Assembly (NCBI GenBank): GCA_016303225.1
Contig: JAEDMC010000002.1
Span: forward strand, 1-39,173
Direction of reading: 5' to 3'
Origin: Kiritimatiellia bacterium
GTDB lineage: Bacteria > Verrucomicrobiota > Kiritimatiellia > RFP12 > UBA1067
Length of the DNA: 39,173 bases
The notes beneath the pieces are model-generated. The model had not been told where the DNA came from. It saw only the letters and a list, made by a program, of their open reading frames with translations, and searched no databases. The position numbers were made by a program, and so were the translations under genes. This document shows, one piece after another, positions 16,772 to 25,500 of the stretch (position 1 is its first letter; each line of letters opens with the position of its first letter).

Positions 16772-17775
16772 TTCGAAGCTCCTTTCTCGTCCCCCTCCAG
16801 CGTACGGAAGTCATAGACGGACACCGTCAGCGCGACGTTCAGCGTCGAATCGGTTTCCGGATCGAAGACCACGCCGCCAAGCGACGCGTTTGACTTCTTC
16901 TCCGCAGTCTTCACCGCCTCGGCCACGACGCCGCGACGGCGACGGCCCTGTCTGCCGGCGGACGCGGCGGCGATCTCTTTCTTCTCGCCAACGCCAAACG
17001 CCTCGGCGATCGCATCACGCTCCCGCGAGAAACCGAAGCTCTCGACAACCGTGAAGCGCTTCTGAAAGCTCAGCGTGCGGATCACGCCGACCAATGCCGC
17101 CGGCTTGGCCTGGAAGGTCAGCCGATACGTCTCGACCGAAGGTTCGGTCTCCTCGGCCTCCACCTTCGCCTTCGATTTGGCCTTCGACTTCGTCTTCGAC
17201 TCGGCCTCCGCCGCCGGCGCCTTGACCTCGACGACCTGGAGGTCCGTGAGCCGGATGACGCCGTTGGTGGCCAGCAGCTCGATGAGGGAGGTGATGTCAT
17301 ACCACTGGCGCTGCAGCCGGGCAAGACCGTCCCGCGCCGGCATCTTGTCCGCCAGATACTCCTTGAACGGACCGAAGGTGAAGTCCGGCGCGACGATGGC
17401 CGCGGGGTTCTTCTTCGCCGGATTGGACAGCGCCTTCGCGTCCCGGCCGATCAGCTCCTTGAACTGGGCGGGCGAGCAGTCGCCGTCCGCCAGCCAGTCA
17501 CCCGCCGCAGCGACGCTGCGCACGCCCTGATACCAGTCTTCGAACGTCTGGCAGTTGGCCTGAAGCTTCTTCTCGTTCGCCTTGTCAGGATAGGGCTTCT
17601 TGTTCATGAGCGACGCCACCTGACCGACGACGGTCACAAGGCCATCGCTTTCTTCGTTGCCCTCGAACGCCGCCGTCTTCTTCGAAAACGCGCTCCAGAG
17701 GAAATAGGCAGCCACGAGCACGCCGACGGCAATCACGCCGCCGGTTGACGCCAATATGATTCTCGTCTTATTCAT
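16768..17775 (-). CDS. PilO-like pilus protein, homologue of the Akkermansia TLR2 ligand Amuc_1100
   Basis: A 335-residue protein with one N-terminal membrane helix (IILASTGGVIAVGVLVAAYF), a helical region, and a ferredoxin-like half with YRLTFQAKPAALVGVIRTLS, then FTVVESFGFSRER, ending in LNVALTVSVYDF. From memory, Amuc_1100 has the equivalent LEIAFQGDRESVLKAMNAI, then FTVNSIRIRNE, and ends FVQVSLNLVHF; the pattern and order match. A Lys/Ala/Ser-rich linker (KTKSKAKSKAKVEAEE) sits between the halves. ATG 17775 is preferred over the in-frame GTG 17781 because it makes an ATGA overlap with pilM; the next gene is joined the same way. Likely periplasmic partner of PilM/PilN in the alignment complex. 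Homology is probable, not aligned. Confidence 0.82.
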   Translation of the reverse strand: MNKTRIILASTGGVIAVGVLVAAYFLWSAFSKKTAAFEGNEESDGLVTVVGQVASLMNKKPYPDKANEKKLQANCQTFEDWYQGVRSVAAAGDWLADGDCSPAQFKELIGRDAKALSNPAKKNPAAIVAPDFTFGPFKEYLADKMPARDGLARLQRQWYDITSLIELLATNGVIRLTDLQVVEVKAPAAEAESKTKSKAKSKAKVEAEETEPSVETYRLTFQAKPAALVGVIRTLSFQKRFTVVESFGFSRERDAIAEAFGVGEKKEIAAASAGRQGRRRRGVVAEAVKTAEKKSNASLGGVVFDPETDSTLNVALTVSVYDFRTLEGDEKGASK

Positions 17776-19382
17776 TTGCACTTAAACTCCACGGTGAACT
17801 GCTTGACCTGGGCGCCCTTGCCAAGTTCCGACATGGACGTGATCTTCACGCTTGCGCGGTCGATGACGTTCGTGTCATTGCTGCCGATTGCACCGGCGAT
17901 CGACTCGGCCGTCGTCTTGCCGCCCTGCTCGCGCGCCTTGTCCTTCCACTGCCGAACCGTCACGCCGGACGCGTCCCAGCGGTCGATCCAGGCGCCCGGC
18001 CGGCCCTCGAGGGCCTTGCACACCGCGCCCAACCGCCGAAGCGCGGCCGTGCGCTTCTCGAACAGGCTTCCGAGCGCCGCCGCCTTCTGCTCCTGAACCG
18101 TCAGGGCCTTTTGCGCGGCGGTGATCCGCTTGTCTTCGCCCCTCAGCCGGTTGAGGTCGTTCTGAACGGCGTCCCGCTTCTCCTCGACCATCGCCGCCTG
18201 GCGGTTGACCGAAACCGCAGTCAGCGCCAGGGCCGCGACAAGCGCGACTCCGCCGACGACCACAAAGGGAATCTTCGCCTTCTCCGCGCGCGCCTCCACG
18301 AGCGACGGCGGCAGGAGGTTGATCGCGAAACGGCTGAGCCCCGCCAGGTGCAGCGCAAGACCCGCCGTCGACGACACCAGCGCGCCGTCCGACTCAAGCG
18401 CCTCGGCGTTGACTTTCGAACCGATCGCAATTGTCTCGAACGGATTGAAGAACTCGGTCGGAATGCCGAGCGAAGCCGAGAAGAACTGGTCGATCTGCGG
18501 CAAAAGCGCCGTGCCGCCCGTCAGGTACAGCTTCACCGGCGTGCCACCGCCCTGCTGCGAACGGTAGAAGTTGATCGAGCGCGTCAGCTCCGCGTTGAGA
18601 CGCGTCAGCACCGCGCGACAGACCTTCGAAACGCGGTCCGCGACCTCGTCCTCGTCTTCCGTCACGCCGCCCGTCGAGACATAGCCCTTCTCAAGCTTGA
18701 CCTGCTCGGCTTCGTCCGGCGTGCAGCCGAGCGAAGAGACGATCTCCTTGTTGATCGCATTGCCCGCAACCGGAATCGACCGAGTGTAGATGCGGTCGCC
18801 CTCGGCGATCGCCAGCGACGTCGTCTTCGCGCCGATGTCCAGGACGACGATGCACCCCTCGTCCGGCCGCGCATGATACAGCGCGTTCACGATCGCCAGC
18901 GGCGCGATGTCAACGAGTTCCGGCGTGAAGCCGACGGACGCGACGGCGGACGTAATCGCCTCGACCTGGTCGATCTTCGCAGCGACGATCAGCACCGACT
19001 TGTCGCCGTTCTCCGTGTCGCCCAGCACCTGGCGGTCGCAGACCATCTCGTCGATCGGGAACGGAATGTTCTGCTCGACCTCGTAGCGGACCATCTGCTC
19101 GAACTTCTCGTCGCCGCCCGCCGCGGGAATCGCCGCGAGCCGCGGGAACGCAAGCTGTCCCGAGATCGACACCGCCACAGGGCCGGGGCGAATCCCGCTC
19201 GCCTGCATGATTTCCTGCAGGGCGGACGAGAGAATCGTCTCGACGTCACCGCCGTCCAGCGAAGCCGCCAGGCGCGCCGTGCCGTAATTGAGGAGCGTCA
19301 GCGCGCCCTTCGCGCTCGTCTCGTACTCCGCGAGCTCAACGTTCGCCGCGCCGATGTTCAGTGTTAGGTGCTTCTTTGCCAT
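17772..19382 (-). CDS. PilM-PilN fusion protein (Amuc_1101-like)
   Basis: A 536-residue protein. Residues 1-~345 are an actin-like PilM fold with NIGAANVELAEYE, VRYEVEQNIPFPIDEMV, VLDIGAKTTSLAIAEGD, a SINFYRSQQGG segment and LYLTGGTALLPQID. At about 353-358 it carries INLLPP, the N-terminal motif with which PilN normally docks onto PilM. A membrane helix (about 370-388), a coiled coil (KRDAVQNDLNRLRGEDKRI) and a small alpha/beta domain follow, as in PilN. The two partners are therefore one polypeptide, with PilM cytoplasmic and the PilN part reaching the periplasm. SD AAGGA precedes ATG 19382; the gene starts 9 bp after the Amuc_1102-like gene and overlaps the next by ATGA. Confidence 0.92.
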   Translation of the reverse strand: MAKKHLTLNIGAANVELAEYETSAKGALTLLNYGTARLAASLDGGDVETILSSALQEIMQASGIRPGPVAVSISGQLAFPRLAAIPAAGGDEKFEQMVRYEVEQNIPFPIDEMVCDRQVLGDTENGDKSVLIVAAKIDQVEAITSAVASVGFTPELVDIAPLAIVNALYHARPDEGCIVVLDIGAKTTSLAIAEGDRIYTRSIPVAGNAINKEIVSSLGCTPDEAEQVKLEKGYVSTGGVTEDEDEVADRVSKVCRAVLTRLNAELTRSINFYRSQQGGGTPVKLYLTGGTALLPQIDQFFSASLGIPTEFFNPFETIAIGSKVNAEALESDGALVSSTAGLALHLAGLSRFAINLLPPSLVEARAEKAKIPFVVVGGVALVAALALTAVSVNRQAAMVEEKRDAVQNDLNRLRGEDKRITAAQKALTVQEQKAAALGSLFEKRTAALRRLGAVCKALEGRPGAWIDRWDASGVTVRQWKDKAREQGGKTTAESIAGAIGSNDTNVIDRASVKITSMSELGKGAQVKQFTVEFKCK

Positions 19383-19391
19383 AATCTTCCT

Positions 19392-20072
19392 TCACTGCAT
19401 CGTCGCCTCGTAGTCGTTCGGATTCACCAGCGCCCAGATCGTCTTCGACCGGTCGACGAGACCCTGTCGGCGCTCGATCATCGGCTTGCCGCCCGACTGC
19501 GCGTTCATAATGTCCTGGTTCTCCCAGAACTTCGTGTCGTTCTTGATGCCCTTCACCTCGCTCACGGTGCCGCCGCCGAGGATGTCGCCGTTCGCATTCG
19601 AGATCGTGAAGCCGATCGCCTTCGGCTCGCCGTAAAGCTCGAGATACGAGGGCGGCAGGCAGACGCACGCCGCATGCGAACCCTGCGGGATGTTGAAGTA
19701 GGTCGTCGTCGTGTTGAAGTAGCTGTACGGCGCCAGCCCCAGCTTGTTGCCCTTGTTCTCCTTTGCGCTCTTCGTCTCAAGGAGGACGTGCCAGTTGAAG
19801 GTGAGCTGGTCGAGGAACTTCGCAAACGTCGTGTACTTCGTCTCCAGGACGATCCAGCGACGCGGCTTCTGATAGCAGACGCCGATGAGGGTCGCACCCT
19901 GAATGCCCGGCGCCGGCAGACAGCTCTGCTGGCCCGTCTTCGGCATCTGGTCGACGAGGATCTTCATGTCGCGGGCGTCGGAACCGTCTTCGCCGCCGGC
20001 CTGAGCCCTCTTGGGCGCCGCGACCACCGTCGCCGCCGCCATCACCACCATCGCCATCATCAGCTTCTTCAT
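19392..20072 (-). CDS. Exported pilus-cluster protein, Amuc_1102-like
   Basis: A 226-residue protein with a signal peptide (MKKLMMAMVVMAAATVVAAP) and SD AAAGGAG before ATG 20072. The mature part has two cysteine pairs (SCLPAPGIQGATLIGVC; ACVC) and the aromatic segments KPRRWIVLETKYTTF and SYFNTTTTYFNIPQGSHA. I recognise no fold from sequence. It is the first gene of the tightly packed pilus cluster, the position of Amuc_1102 in Akkermansia, so I assign it to that family by order, size and secretion signal. Its role in the complex is unknown. Confidence 0.7.
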   Translation of the reverse strand: MKKLMMAMVVMAAATVVAAPKRAQAGGEDGSDARDMKILVDQMPKTGQQSCLPAPGIQGATLIGVCYQKPRRWIVLETKYTTFAKFLDQLTFNWHVLLETKSAKENKGNKLGLAPYSYFNTTTTYFNIPQGSHAACVCLPPSYLELYGEPKAIGFTISNANGDILGGGTVSEVKGIKNDTKFWENQDIMNAQSGGKPMIERRQGLVDRSKTIWALVNPNDYEATMQ

Positions 20073-20087
20073 GTCAGTCTCCTTTCT

Positions 20088-20121
20088 AACAGCTAACCGC
20101 TAAAAGCCAAAAGCTAAAAGC
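20088..20121. repeat. GCTAANN heptamer repeat after pta, single arm
   Basis: GCTAACC, GCTAAAA, GCCAAAA, GCTAAAA, GCTT on a 7-bp period, touching the pta stop at 20122. It shares the core GCTAA and the degenerate GCCAA unit with the array at 12315-12394, but lacks the inverted arm. Confidence 0.85.
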
Positions 20122-21255
20122 TTACTTCGTCTGCGCCTGCAGCATCGTCACCGCGACGGTCGCCACGATGTCGTCCGCCGAGCAGCCGCGCGAGAGGTCG
20201 TTCATCGCCTTCGCGAGACCCTGCAGGTTCGGACCGATCGCGTCCGCGCCGCCGATGCGCTGCGCGACCTTGTACGCGATGTTGCCGGCCTGGAGGTCGG
20301 GGAAGATGAAGACGTTCGCGTTGCCCTGGATCTCGCCGTTCGGGTTCTTCTGCTTGCCGACGGACGGCACGATCGCCGCGTCGAACTGCATTTCGCCGTC
20401 CATCTTGATGCCCGCCTCGGCAAACTTCGGACGCGCGAGCTCCACCGCCTTCTGCACCTTCTCGACGAGGTCACCCGCAGCGGATCCCTTCGTGGAGAAC
20501 GAGAGGTACGCGACGCGCGGCTCGTTGCCCGTCAAGTCGCGGTAGCTCTGCGCCGTCGCGAGACCGATGTCCACGAGCTGCTCGGCGGTCGGGTTGGGAA
20601 TGACGCCGCAGTCGCCGAACGCGAGAACGCCGTCGCCCGACTCGGTCGGGGTCTTCAAGTCGATGATGAAGCACGAGCTCGCCGTCTTCACGCCCTTCTG
20701 CGTGCCGAGCGTATGGAACGCCGCGCGGAGCATGTCGCCCGTCGAGGCGATCGAGCCCGCGACGAGGCCCTGAACCATGCCCGTCTTCACCATCATGCCG
20801 CCAAAGTAGATCCGCTTGGTCGCCAGCGTCTTCTTCGCCGCCTCAAAGTCGATCAGCTTCTGCTTCTCGGCCGGCTTCTTGGCTTCCTTGGCGTTCCACG
20901 CCTCATGATAGACCTTCGCCAGGTCGTCAAGCAAGGGAGAAGCGGCGTCCCCGCCGCTTGTGCCAGAAGCGGACATTCCATCTTTCTCAAGCGGCGAGGA
21001 CGCCGCTTCCCCTTTCTGGAGCGTCTCCCCCGTCGTGTAGTCGATCGCCTGGATGCCGAAGTCGGCGAGCTTCTTGCCGGCCTTCGCCTCGGCGTCGGCG
21101 ATTTCCGCCGCGGTGCCGAGCACGATCGGCGTCGCGATCTTGCGCTCCACGAGCGCGCACGCGGCGGTGATGACGCGGGCATCCTGTCCCTCGGGGAGGA
21201 CGACCGTTCCGTTGAGCTTGGAAGCCCGTTCGATGATGTTCTTGATTGCGTTCAT
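20122..21255 (-). CDS. pta: Phosphate acetyltransferase with in-frame hairpin insertion
   Basis: Pta interconverts acetyl-CoA and acetyl phosphate. Typical features are the start MNAIKNIIERASKLNGTVVL and PEGQDARVI, IYFGGMMVKTGMVQGLVAGS, AAFHTLGTQKGVKTASSCF, GDCGVIPNPTAEQLVDIG, and FPDLQAGNIAYKVAQRIGGA. The 377 residues exceed the usual ~325-335. Residues 81-109 (beginning KGEAASSPLEKDG, Gly/Ser/Ala-rich) come from a pair of inverted GCGGCG hairpins placed where the family has a short linker before YHEAW. The gene follows ackA after 76 bp filled with a CTAG repeat, in the same direction. No strong SD is visible before ATG 21255. Function is secure; tolerance of the insertion is inferred from the intact frame. 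Confidence 0.96.
   Translation of the reverse strand: MNAIKNIIERASKLNGTVVLPEGQDARVITAACALVERKIATPIVLGTAAEIADAEAKAGKKLADFGIQAIDYTTGETLQKGEAASSPLEKDGMSASGTSGGDAASPLLDDLAKVYHEAWNAKEAKKPAEKQKLIDFEAAKKTLATKRIYFGGMMVKTGMVQGLVAGSIASTGDMLRAAFHTLGTQKGVKTASSCFIIDLKTPTESGDGVLAFGDCGVIPNPTAEQLVDIGLATAQSYRDLTGNEPRVAYLSFSTKGSAAGDLVEKVQKAVELARPKFAEAGIKMDGEMQFDAAIVPSVGKQKNPNGEIQGNANVFIFPDLQAGNIAYKVAQRIGGADAIGPNLQGLAKAMNDLSRGCSADDIVATVAVTMLQAQTK
20933..21020. repeat. Inverted pair of GCGGCG hairpins inside pta
   Basis: Two hairpins: AAGCGGCG/CGCCGCTT at 20940-20947 and 20952-20959, and again at 20989-20996 and 21001-21008, each with a 4-nt loop. The flank CCCCTTT follows the second; its complement AAGGGAG precedes the first, so the copies are in inverted orientation. 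The second copy matches the intergenic copy at 39120-39145 almost base for base. The segment is in frame in pta. Confidence 0.88.
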
Positions 21256-21271
21256 GATAAGCTGTCTTTAT

Positions 21272-21325
21272 TTTTTCTAGATGCTCTAGTTGTTCTAGAA
21301 CTTCTAGGGCTTCTAGAACAACTAG
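21272..21325. repeat. Nonamer CTAG repeat between ackA and pta
   Basis: Six consecutive 9-bp units, each ending in invariant CTAG with five variable bases before it (for example TTGTTCTAG, AACTTCTAG, GGCTTCTAG). CTAGTTGTTCTAGAA (21286-21300) and TTCTAGAACAACTAG (21311-21325) form a perfect 15-bp stem around a 10-nt loop. It ends 6 bp from the ackA stop. In the transcribed direction an A-run, not a U-run, follows. Confidence 0.92.
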
Positions 21326-21331
21326 GCCCCT

Positions 21332-22465
21332 TTACCCCAGCACCCTCACCGTGTCCCTGGCGATCATGAGCTCCTCGTTCGTGGGGATCACCACGACCGG
21401 GATCTTCGAGTCCTTCGTCGAGATGACGATCGTCTCGCCGCGCTTCGCGTTCGCCTTCTTGTCAACCTTGATGCCGAGCGCGCCAAGGCGCTTCAGGATG
21501 CGCTCGCGCACCTCGGTCGAGTTCTCGCCGATGCCGCCGGTGAGGACGATCGCGTCCGCCCCGCCGATGACCGTGTTGTAGCCGCCGAGGTAGAGCGCCA
21601 CGCGATACGCGAGCATCTCAAGCGCCAGTTCCGCATGCCGGTCGCCCTTCGCGGCCTTCGCGCAGATGTCGCGGCAGTCGCTCGAGCCGGTGAGCGCGAG
21701 GAGGCCCGACTTCTTGTTGAGGAGCGTGTCCGCCTCGTGCGGCGTCAGGTGCTCGGCCTCCATGATCGAGAGAACGGCCGCCGGGTCGATGTTGCCGCAG
21801 CGCGTGCCCATCACGAGCCCGGCGAGCGGCGTCAGGCCCATGGTCGTGTCGATGACCTTTCCGCCCTTGATCGCCGCGAGCGAGCTGCCGTTGCCGAGGT
21901 GGCACGTGACGAGGTTCACCTTCGAAAGCGGCTTCTTGAGGAACTTCGCCGCCGCCTGGGTGATGAACTTGTGGGAGGTTCCGTGGAAGCCGTACTTGCG
22001 GATGCCGTACTTCTTGTAGAACTTCGGGTCGATCGCATACATGCCCGCACAGTCCGGCATCGTCGCGATGTGGAAGGCGGTGTCGAAGACGCCGACGTTC
22101 GGGACGCCCTTGAAGATCTTCTCGCACGCCTCGATGCCGCCGAGGTTCGCCGGCATGTGCAGGGGCCCGAACTTGACGAGCTTCTTGGCCTTGGCCATGT
22201 TCGCCTTGTTCATGAGCGCCGAGTCGGTGAATACCTCGCCGCCGTGCAGCACGCGGTGGCCGATCGCGTCAATGCCCTTCGCCGCGTCGCCGAGCTGGGC
22301 GACGACGTTCTTAAGCGCCTCCGCGTGGTCCTTCGGACCGCCGCAGCCGATGCGCTCCACCAGGCCCTTTGCGAGCCGCGTTTCGCTCTTCATGTCGAAG
22401 AGCTGATACTTCAGCGAGGAGCTCCCCGAATTGACCACCAGTACTTTTCTGATCTCTTTCTTCAT
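21332..22465 (-). CDS. ackA: Acetate kinase
   Basis: AckA converts acetyl phosphate and ADP to acetate and ATP. The family motifs are present: VLVVNSGSSSLKYQLFD near the start, HRVLHGGE, GFHGTSHKF, HLGNGSSL, DTTMGLTPLAGLVMGTRCG and LTGGIGENSTEVRERIL. The length is 377 residues, slightly below E. coli AckA. I prefer ATG 22465 (MKKEIRKV) over the in-frame TTG 22480, since MKKEIRKV places the first strand at the usual distance from the N-terminus; neither has a strong SD. It starts 58 bp after the giant gene ends and precedes pta, the usual ackA-pta pair. The pathway implies fermentative acetate production. Confidence 0.96.
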   Translation of the reverse strand: MKKEIRKVLVVNSGSSSLKYQLFDMKSETRLAKGLVERIGCGGPKDHAEALKNVVAQLGDAAKGIDAIGHRVLHGGEVFTDSALMNKANMAKAKKLVKFGPLHMPANLGGIEACEKIFKGVPNVGVFDTAFHIATMPDCAGMYAIDPKFYKKYGIRKYGFHGTSHKFITQAAAKFLKKPLSKVNLVTCHLGNGSSLAAIKGGKVIDTTMGLTPLAGLVMGTRCGNIDPAAVLSIMEAEHLTPHEADTLLNKKSGLLALTGSSDCRDICAKAAKGDRHAELALEMLAYRVALYLGGYNTVIGGADAIVLTGGIGENSTEVRERILKRLGALGIKVDKKANAKRGETIVISTKDSKIPVVVIPTNEELMIARDTVRVLG

Positions 22466-22486
22466 TTCATTATCTTTCAAAATCTT

Positions 22487-22514
22487 TCAAACCTCAAACG
22501 TCAAACCTCAATTC
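22487..22514. repeat. TCAAACN heptamer repeat after the giant gene
   Basis: TCAAACC, TCAAACG, TCAAACC, TCAATTC on a 7-bp period, 10 bp from the giant gene's stop (22524) and upstream of ackA. It is short and degenerates into TTTCAAA words towards ackA. No inverted arm is seen. Confidence 0.7.
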
Positions 22515-22523
22515 AAGCCTTCT

Positions 22524-25500
22524 TTACTGTACAATCTCCACCTTGTAGAAACCGCTGTTGAAGTCGACGCCGGCCAGCGGCACCTCGATCCGCTCGGTCA
22601 TCGTCGAGCCGTCAATCGTCACGGTCTCGGTCTTGACCGGATCACCCCAGTTCGCGGTGGCTAGGTTCTCCTTGCGGTAGACCTTGATCTCCACTGTCGT
22701 CGAGGTCGGAAGCTCGTAGATCGGCGAGAACAGGTAGCCCGCGATCGAATCGGTCGCCTTCGCGCCGATGGTCAGGATGACCTTGCCGTTCGTGCCGTTG
22801 CCCGCATCGACCACAAGCGAGGTGATCTTGACTGAGTTCGGCTCGATGTTCTTCTCGACCGCGCGGCGGATCGCGTCTATCGTCGACGTGTCGGTATCGC
22901 CGCCGATACCGAGCAACAGCCCCGCCGCCTCGAAGTTCTCGAACAACGTCAGCGTGGCGCCGGAGAGGAAGCGGGAGATGCCGGCCTTACCTTCAAGGAT
23001 GCCGTCATAAACGGTCTTCTTGAGGATAATCCGTCCCTCTGGATCGACCGAGGCGTCAGAGCGTCCGATCTCGTACTTGTCCGGATACTGGTACTCGTAT
23101 GCATCAGGCACCCAGTCACTGTCGGTGTCGGCATCCTCGATGTAAAGGCCGACGATCGGCGCAAGCTGGTTCAGCTTGACGGTGACCGGTTCTTTCACGT
23201 CTCCCCACGACTCCCACGGATCCTTCTTGAAGTTTCCGTTCGAGTCGATGTAAGCGCGGATGTAGTAGGTGCCGCTCTTGAGCCCGATCAGGCGTCCGTT
23301 CGCCCGGATGTCGGTGGCGTCCGTCAGCGCAAGCTTGTTCGTGACGAAGCCCTGCGCCGCAGGATCGCCGCTGAAATCGGGGCTCGTGAACGCCTGAAGG
23401 CGAACCTTGCCCTTGATCTCCGCAAGATTCTCGCACTGGCCGAGCACCGCCTCGGGCCCCGTGTACTTGACGGCCACGTCGATCGAGGAGTAGCCGTTGT
23501 CGCCGGTCTCCTGCTGCGTATCGACGGACGTGGAGAACGAACTGGGATCAGACCACACGTCGCCCGTAATCTTGGCGTTCGGCTTGAACTTAGCGTTGTA
23601 CATCGCCACGCGCCACTGGTAGTTGCCGGCCTTGGCGAAGACCTGGCCAAGCGACGTCTGGTCGCCGGCATAGATCGGCGCGGTCCAGACGAAGTTGCCG
23701 CTCCTGTCCTGCGCCGGCGCACGCATGACGTCAGATGTCCAGACAAGCTTGTTCAAGCTCGTATTGACCACCTGGATCCGGAACGCCGTATAGGACGAAC
23801 CGAAGCGCTTCGCATACGCTTCCTCGTCCGGCATCGACCAGACAAAGGTCGGACGCGATCCGTGGAGGACGGCTCCTTCGCGAAGTCCGATGGCCTTCGG
23901 CTTGGACCAGTTGCGCTCGAAGCGACGGGTGACGAGCAGCGGCTTGGCCGCATCGGAATCGTCGGACGCGCCGGAGGAAGAGCCCGACGACTCGCCCTCG
24001 GAGGCCAGCAGCGCCGTCACTCGATCGGAAGCGTTCGTCTGGTTCTTGCGCGTGAAGCCGACAGGTCCGTCGCCGAGCACGACGAGGTAGGACATGTTGG
24101 TGACCTCGTAGTGGTAGCCGGCGAGCGGCGAGGCGACCTCGCTCTTTAGGTACTGCCAGTCGATGTCGAACTCGTCGCTCGAAAGGAAGTCGGCTTCGCT
24201 GAAGCTGTCGTCGACGCCCCTCGTGAAGTCGCGGTCAAGCACGACGCGATTGGTCACGCCGCAGCTGTAGGTGAAGAACCCGTCCACCGCATAGCGGACG
24301 ACTCGGACGCGCACGGATTCCTTCTCCGGCAGCGTCAGCTCGAGGTTGAGCCCGCTGAACGTGCTCGAATCGGACGCCAGATTGCGGCTGTCATATTCGC
24401 CATACGTCTCTTTGTCAAAGTTGCTGGCCCGGTCGCTGATGCCGGTCCAGATGTCGACACGCGGCGTGATGGCGCTCATCGTCGTGAGGTCGATCCTGAG
24501 CTTCGCGCCATCCCAGCCGACGTCCACGTCGCGCGCGACACCGAACGGCTCGCCGGGCGTATACTCGCCGTTGCCATCGGAGTCGACGAACGCCACGAAG
24601 GTGTTGAGACCCTCGCGGACGTACCCGCCGCTGAGGCTCGACACGCTGCTGCCCGCATCGGAGAGGTAAAGCGTCTGGTTGAACGAGCCGAGCGTCGTGC
24701 AGGAGCTCCAGGTCACAATCACATAGCTCTGCTCAAGATTGAGGAGATCGTAGGTCGAATCGTCCTTCTCCTCCTGCTTCGCCTCGCCACCCTCGCCTTC
24801 GGCCACCGACTCGGTGTCGCCGAGCATCATGCCGTTCATGCGCTCCGCGTCGAAGTTGACCGTGACCTTTCCGGTCTTGTAGTCGACGGTGCCCACGGCC
24901 TGCTCGCCGGCGATGACGCCGCCGATCGTGTAGAGCACGCCCTCGCGGTCCTGCGCCTTGTAGTACCACTTCGCGTAATCGGGATCGCCGATCGACAGGT
25001 TCTCGATCTCGCCGTACTGGTCGAGCTTGGCGACGCAGTAGCTGAGGTCCTTGAAGGCAATCCGCACCGAACCGTGCTGGATCGCGCCCGGCCCGAGGTT
25101 GAACGTCCGCATGCCGTTCGGCTTGAGACCGACGTACTTCTGCGACGTATTCACTCCGACGGACGCCTGTTCTTCGGAGTTCCCGAGGTGCCAAACCGCA
25201 TCGGCCTTACCGGTCATGTTCGGATCGATCTTCTGGCTCCACGCCTTGATGACAACCGGTGCCGCGGCATCAGCCACGCCGGAACAGGTCAGGAAGGTCT
25301 CGATGCACGGCTCCGGATAGGCCGCGAGCACGTAACCGTCGATGCCGACGTCGGCCTCCGTCTCGGGATCCGTCCCCGCTTTAGCCTCTGCCCAGTTGGA
25401 CCAGCCGTCGCCGTCGTCATCGCGCGACGGATCGTAGGCGTAGCGATTGGCGGAGCCCGGATACGCGCTCTCCCAGATGTCGTTCACCTGGTCGTGGTCG

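Noticed and set aside
21286..21325. CTAG stem as an intrinsic terminator of ackA
   Set aside because: In the transcribed direction the stem is followed by an A-run, not a U-run. It is also AT-rich and part of a nonamer array.
22466..22480. TTG start extending AckA by five residues
   Set aside because: The ATG at 22465 gives the usual AckA N-terminus, and the extension reads from repeat DNA without a ribosome site.
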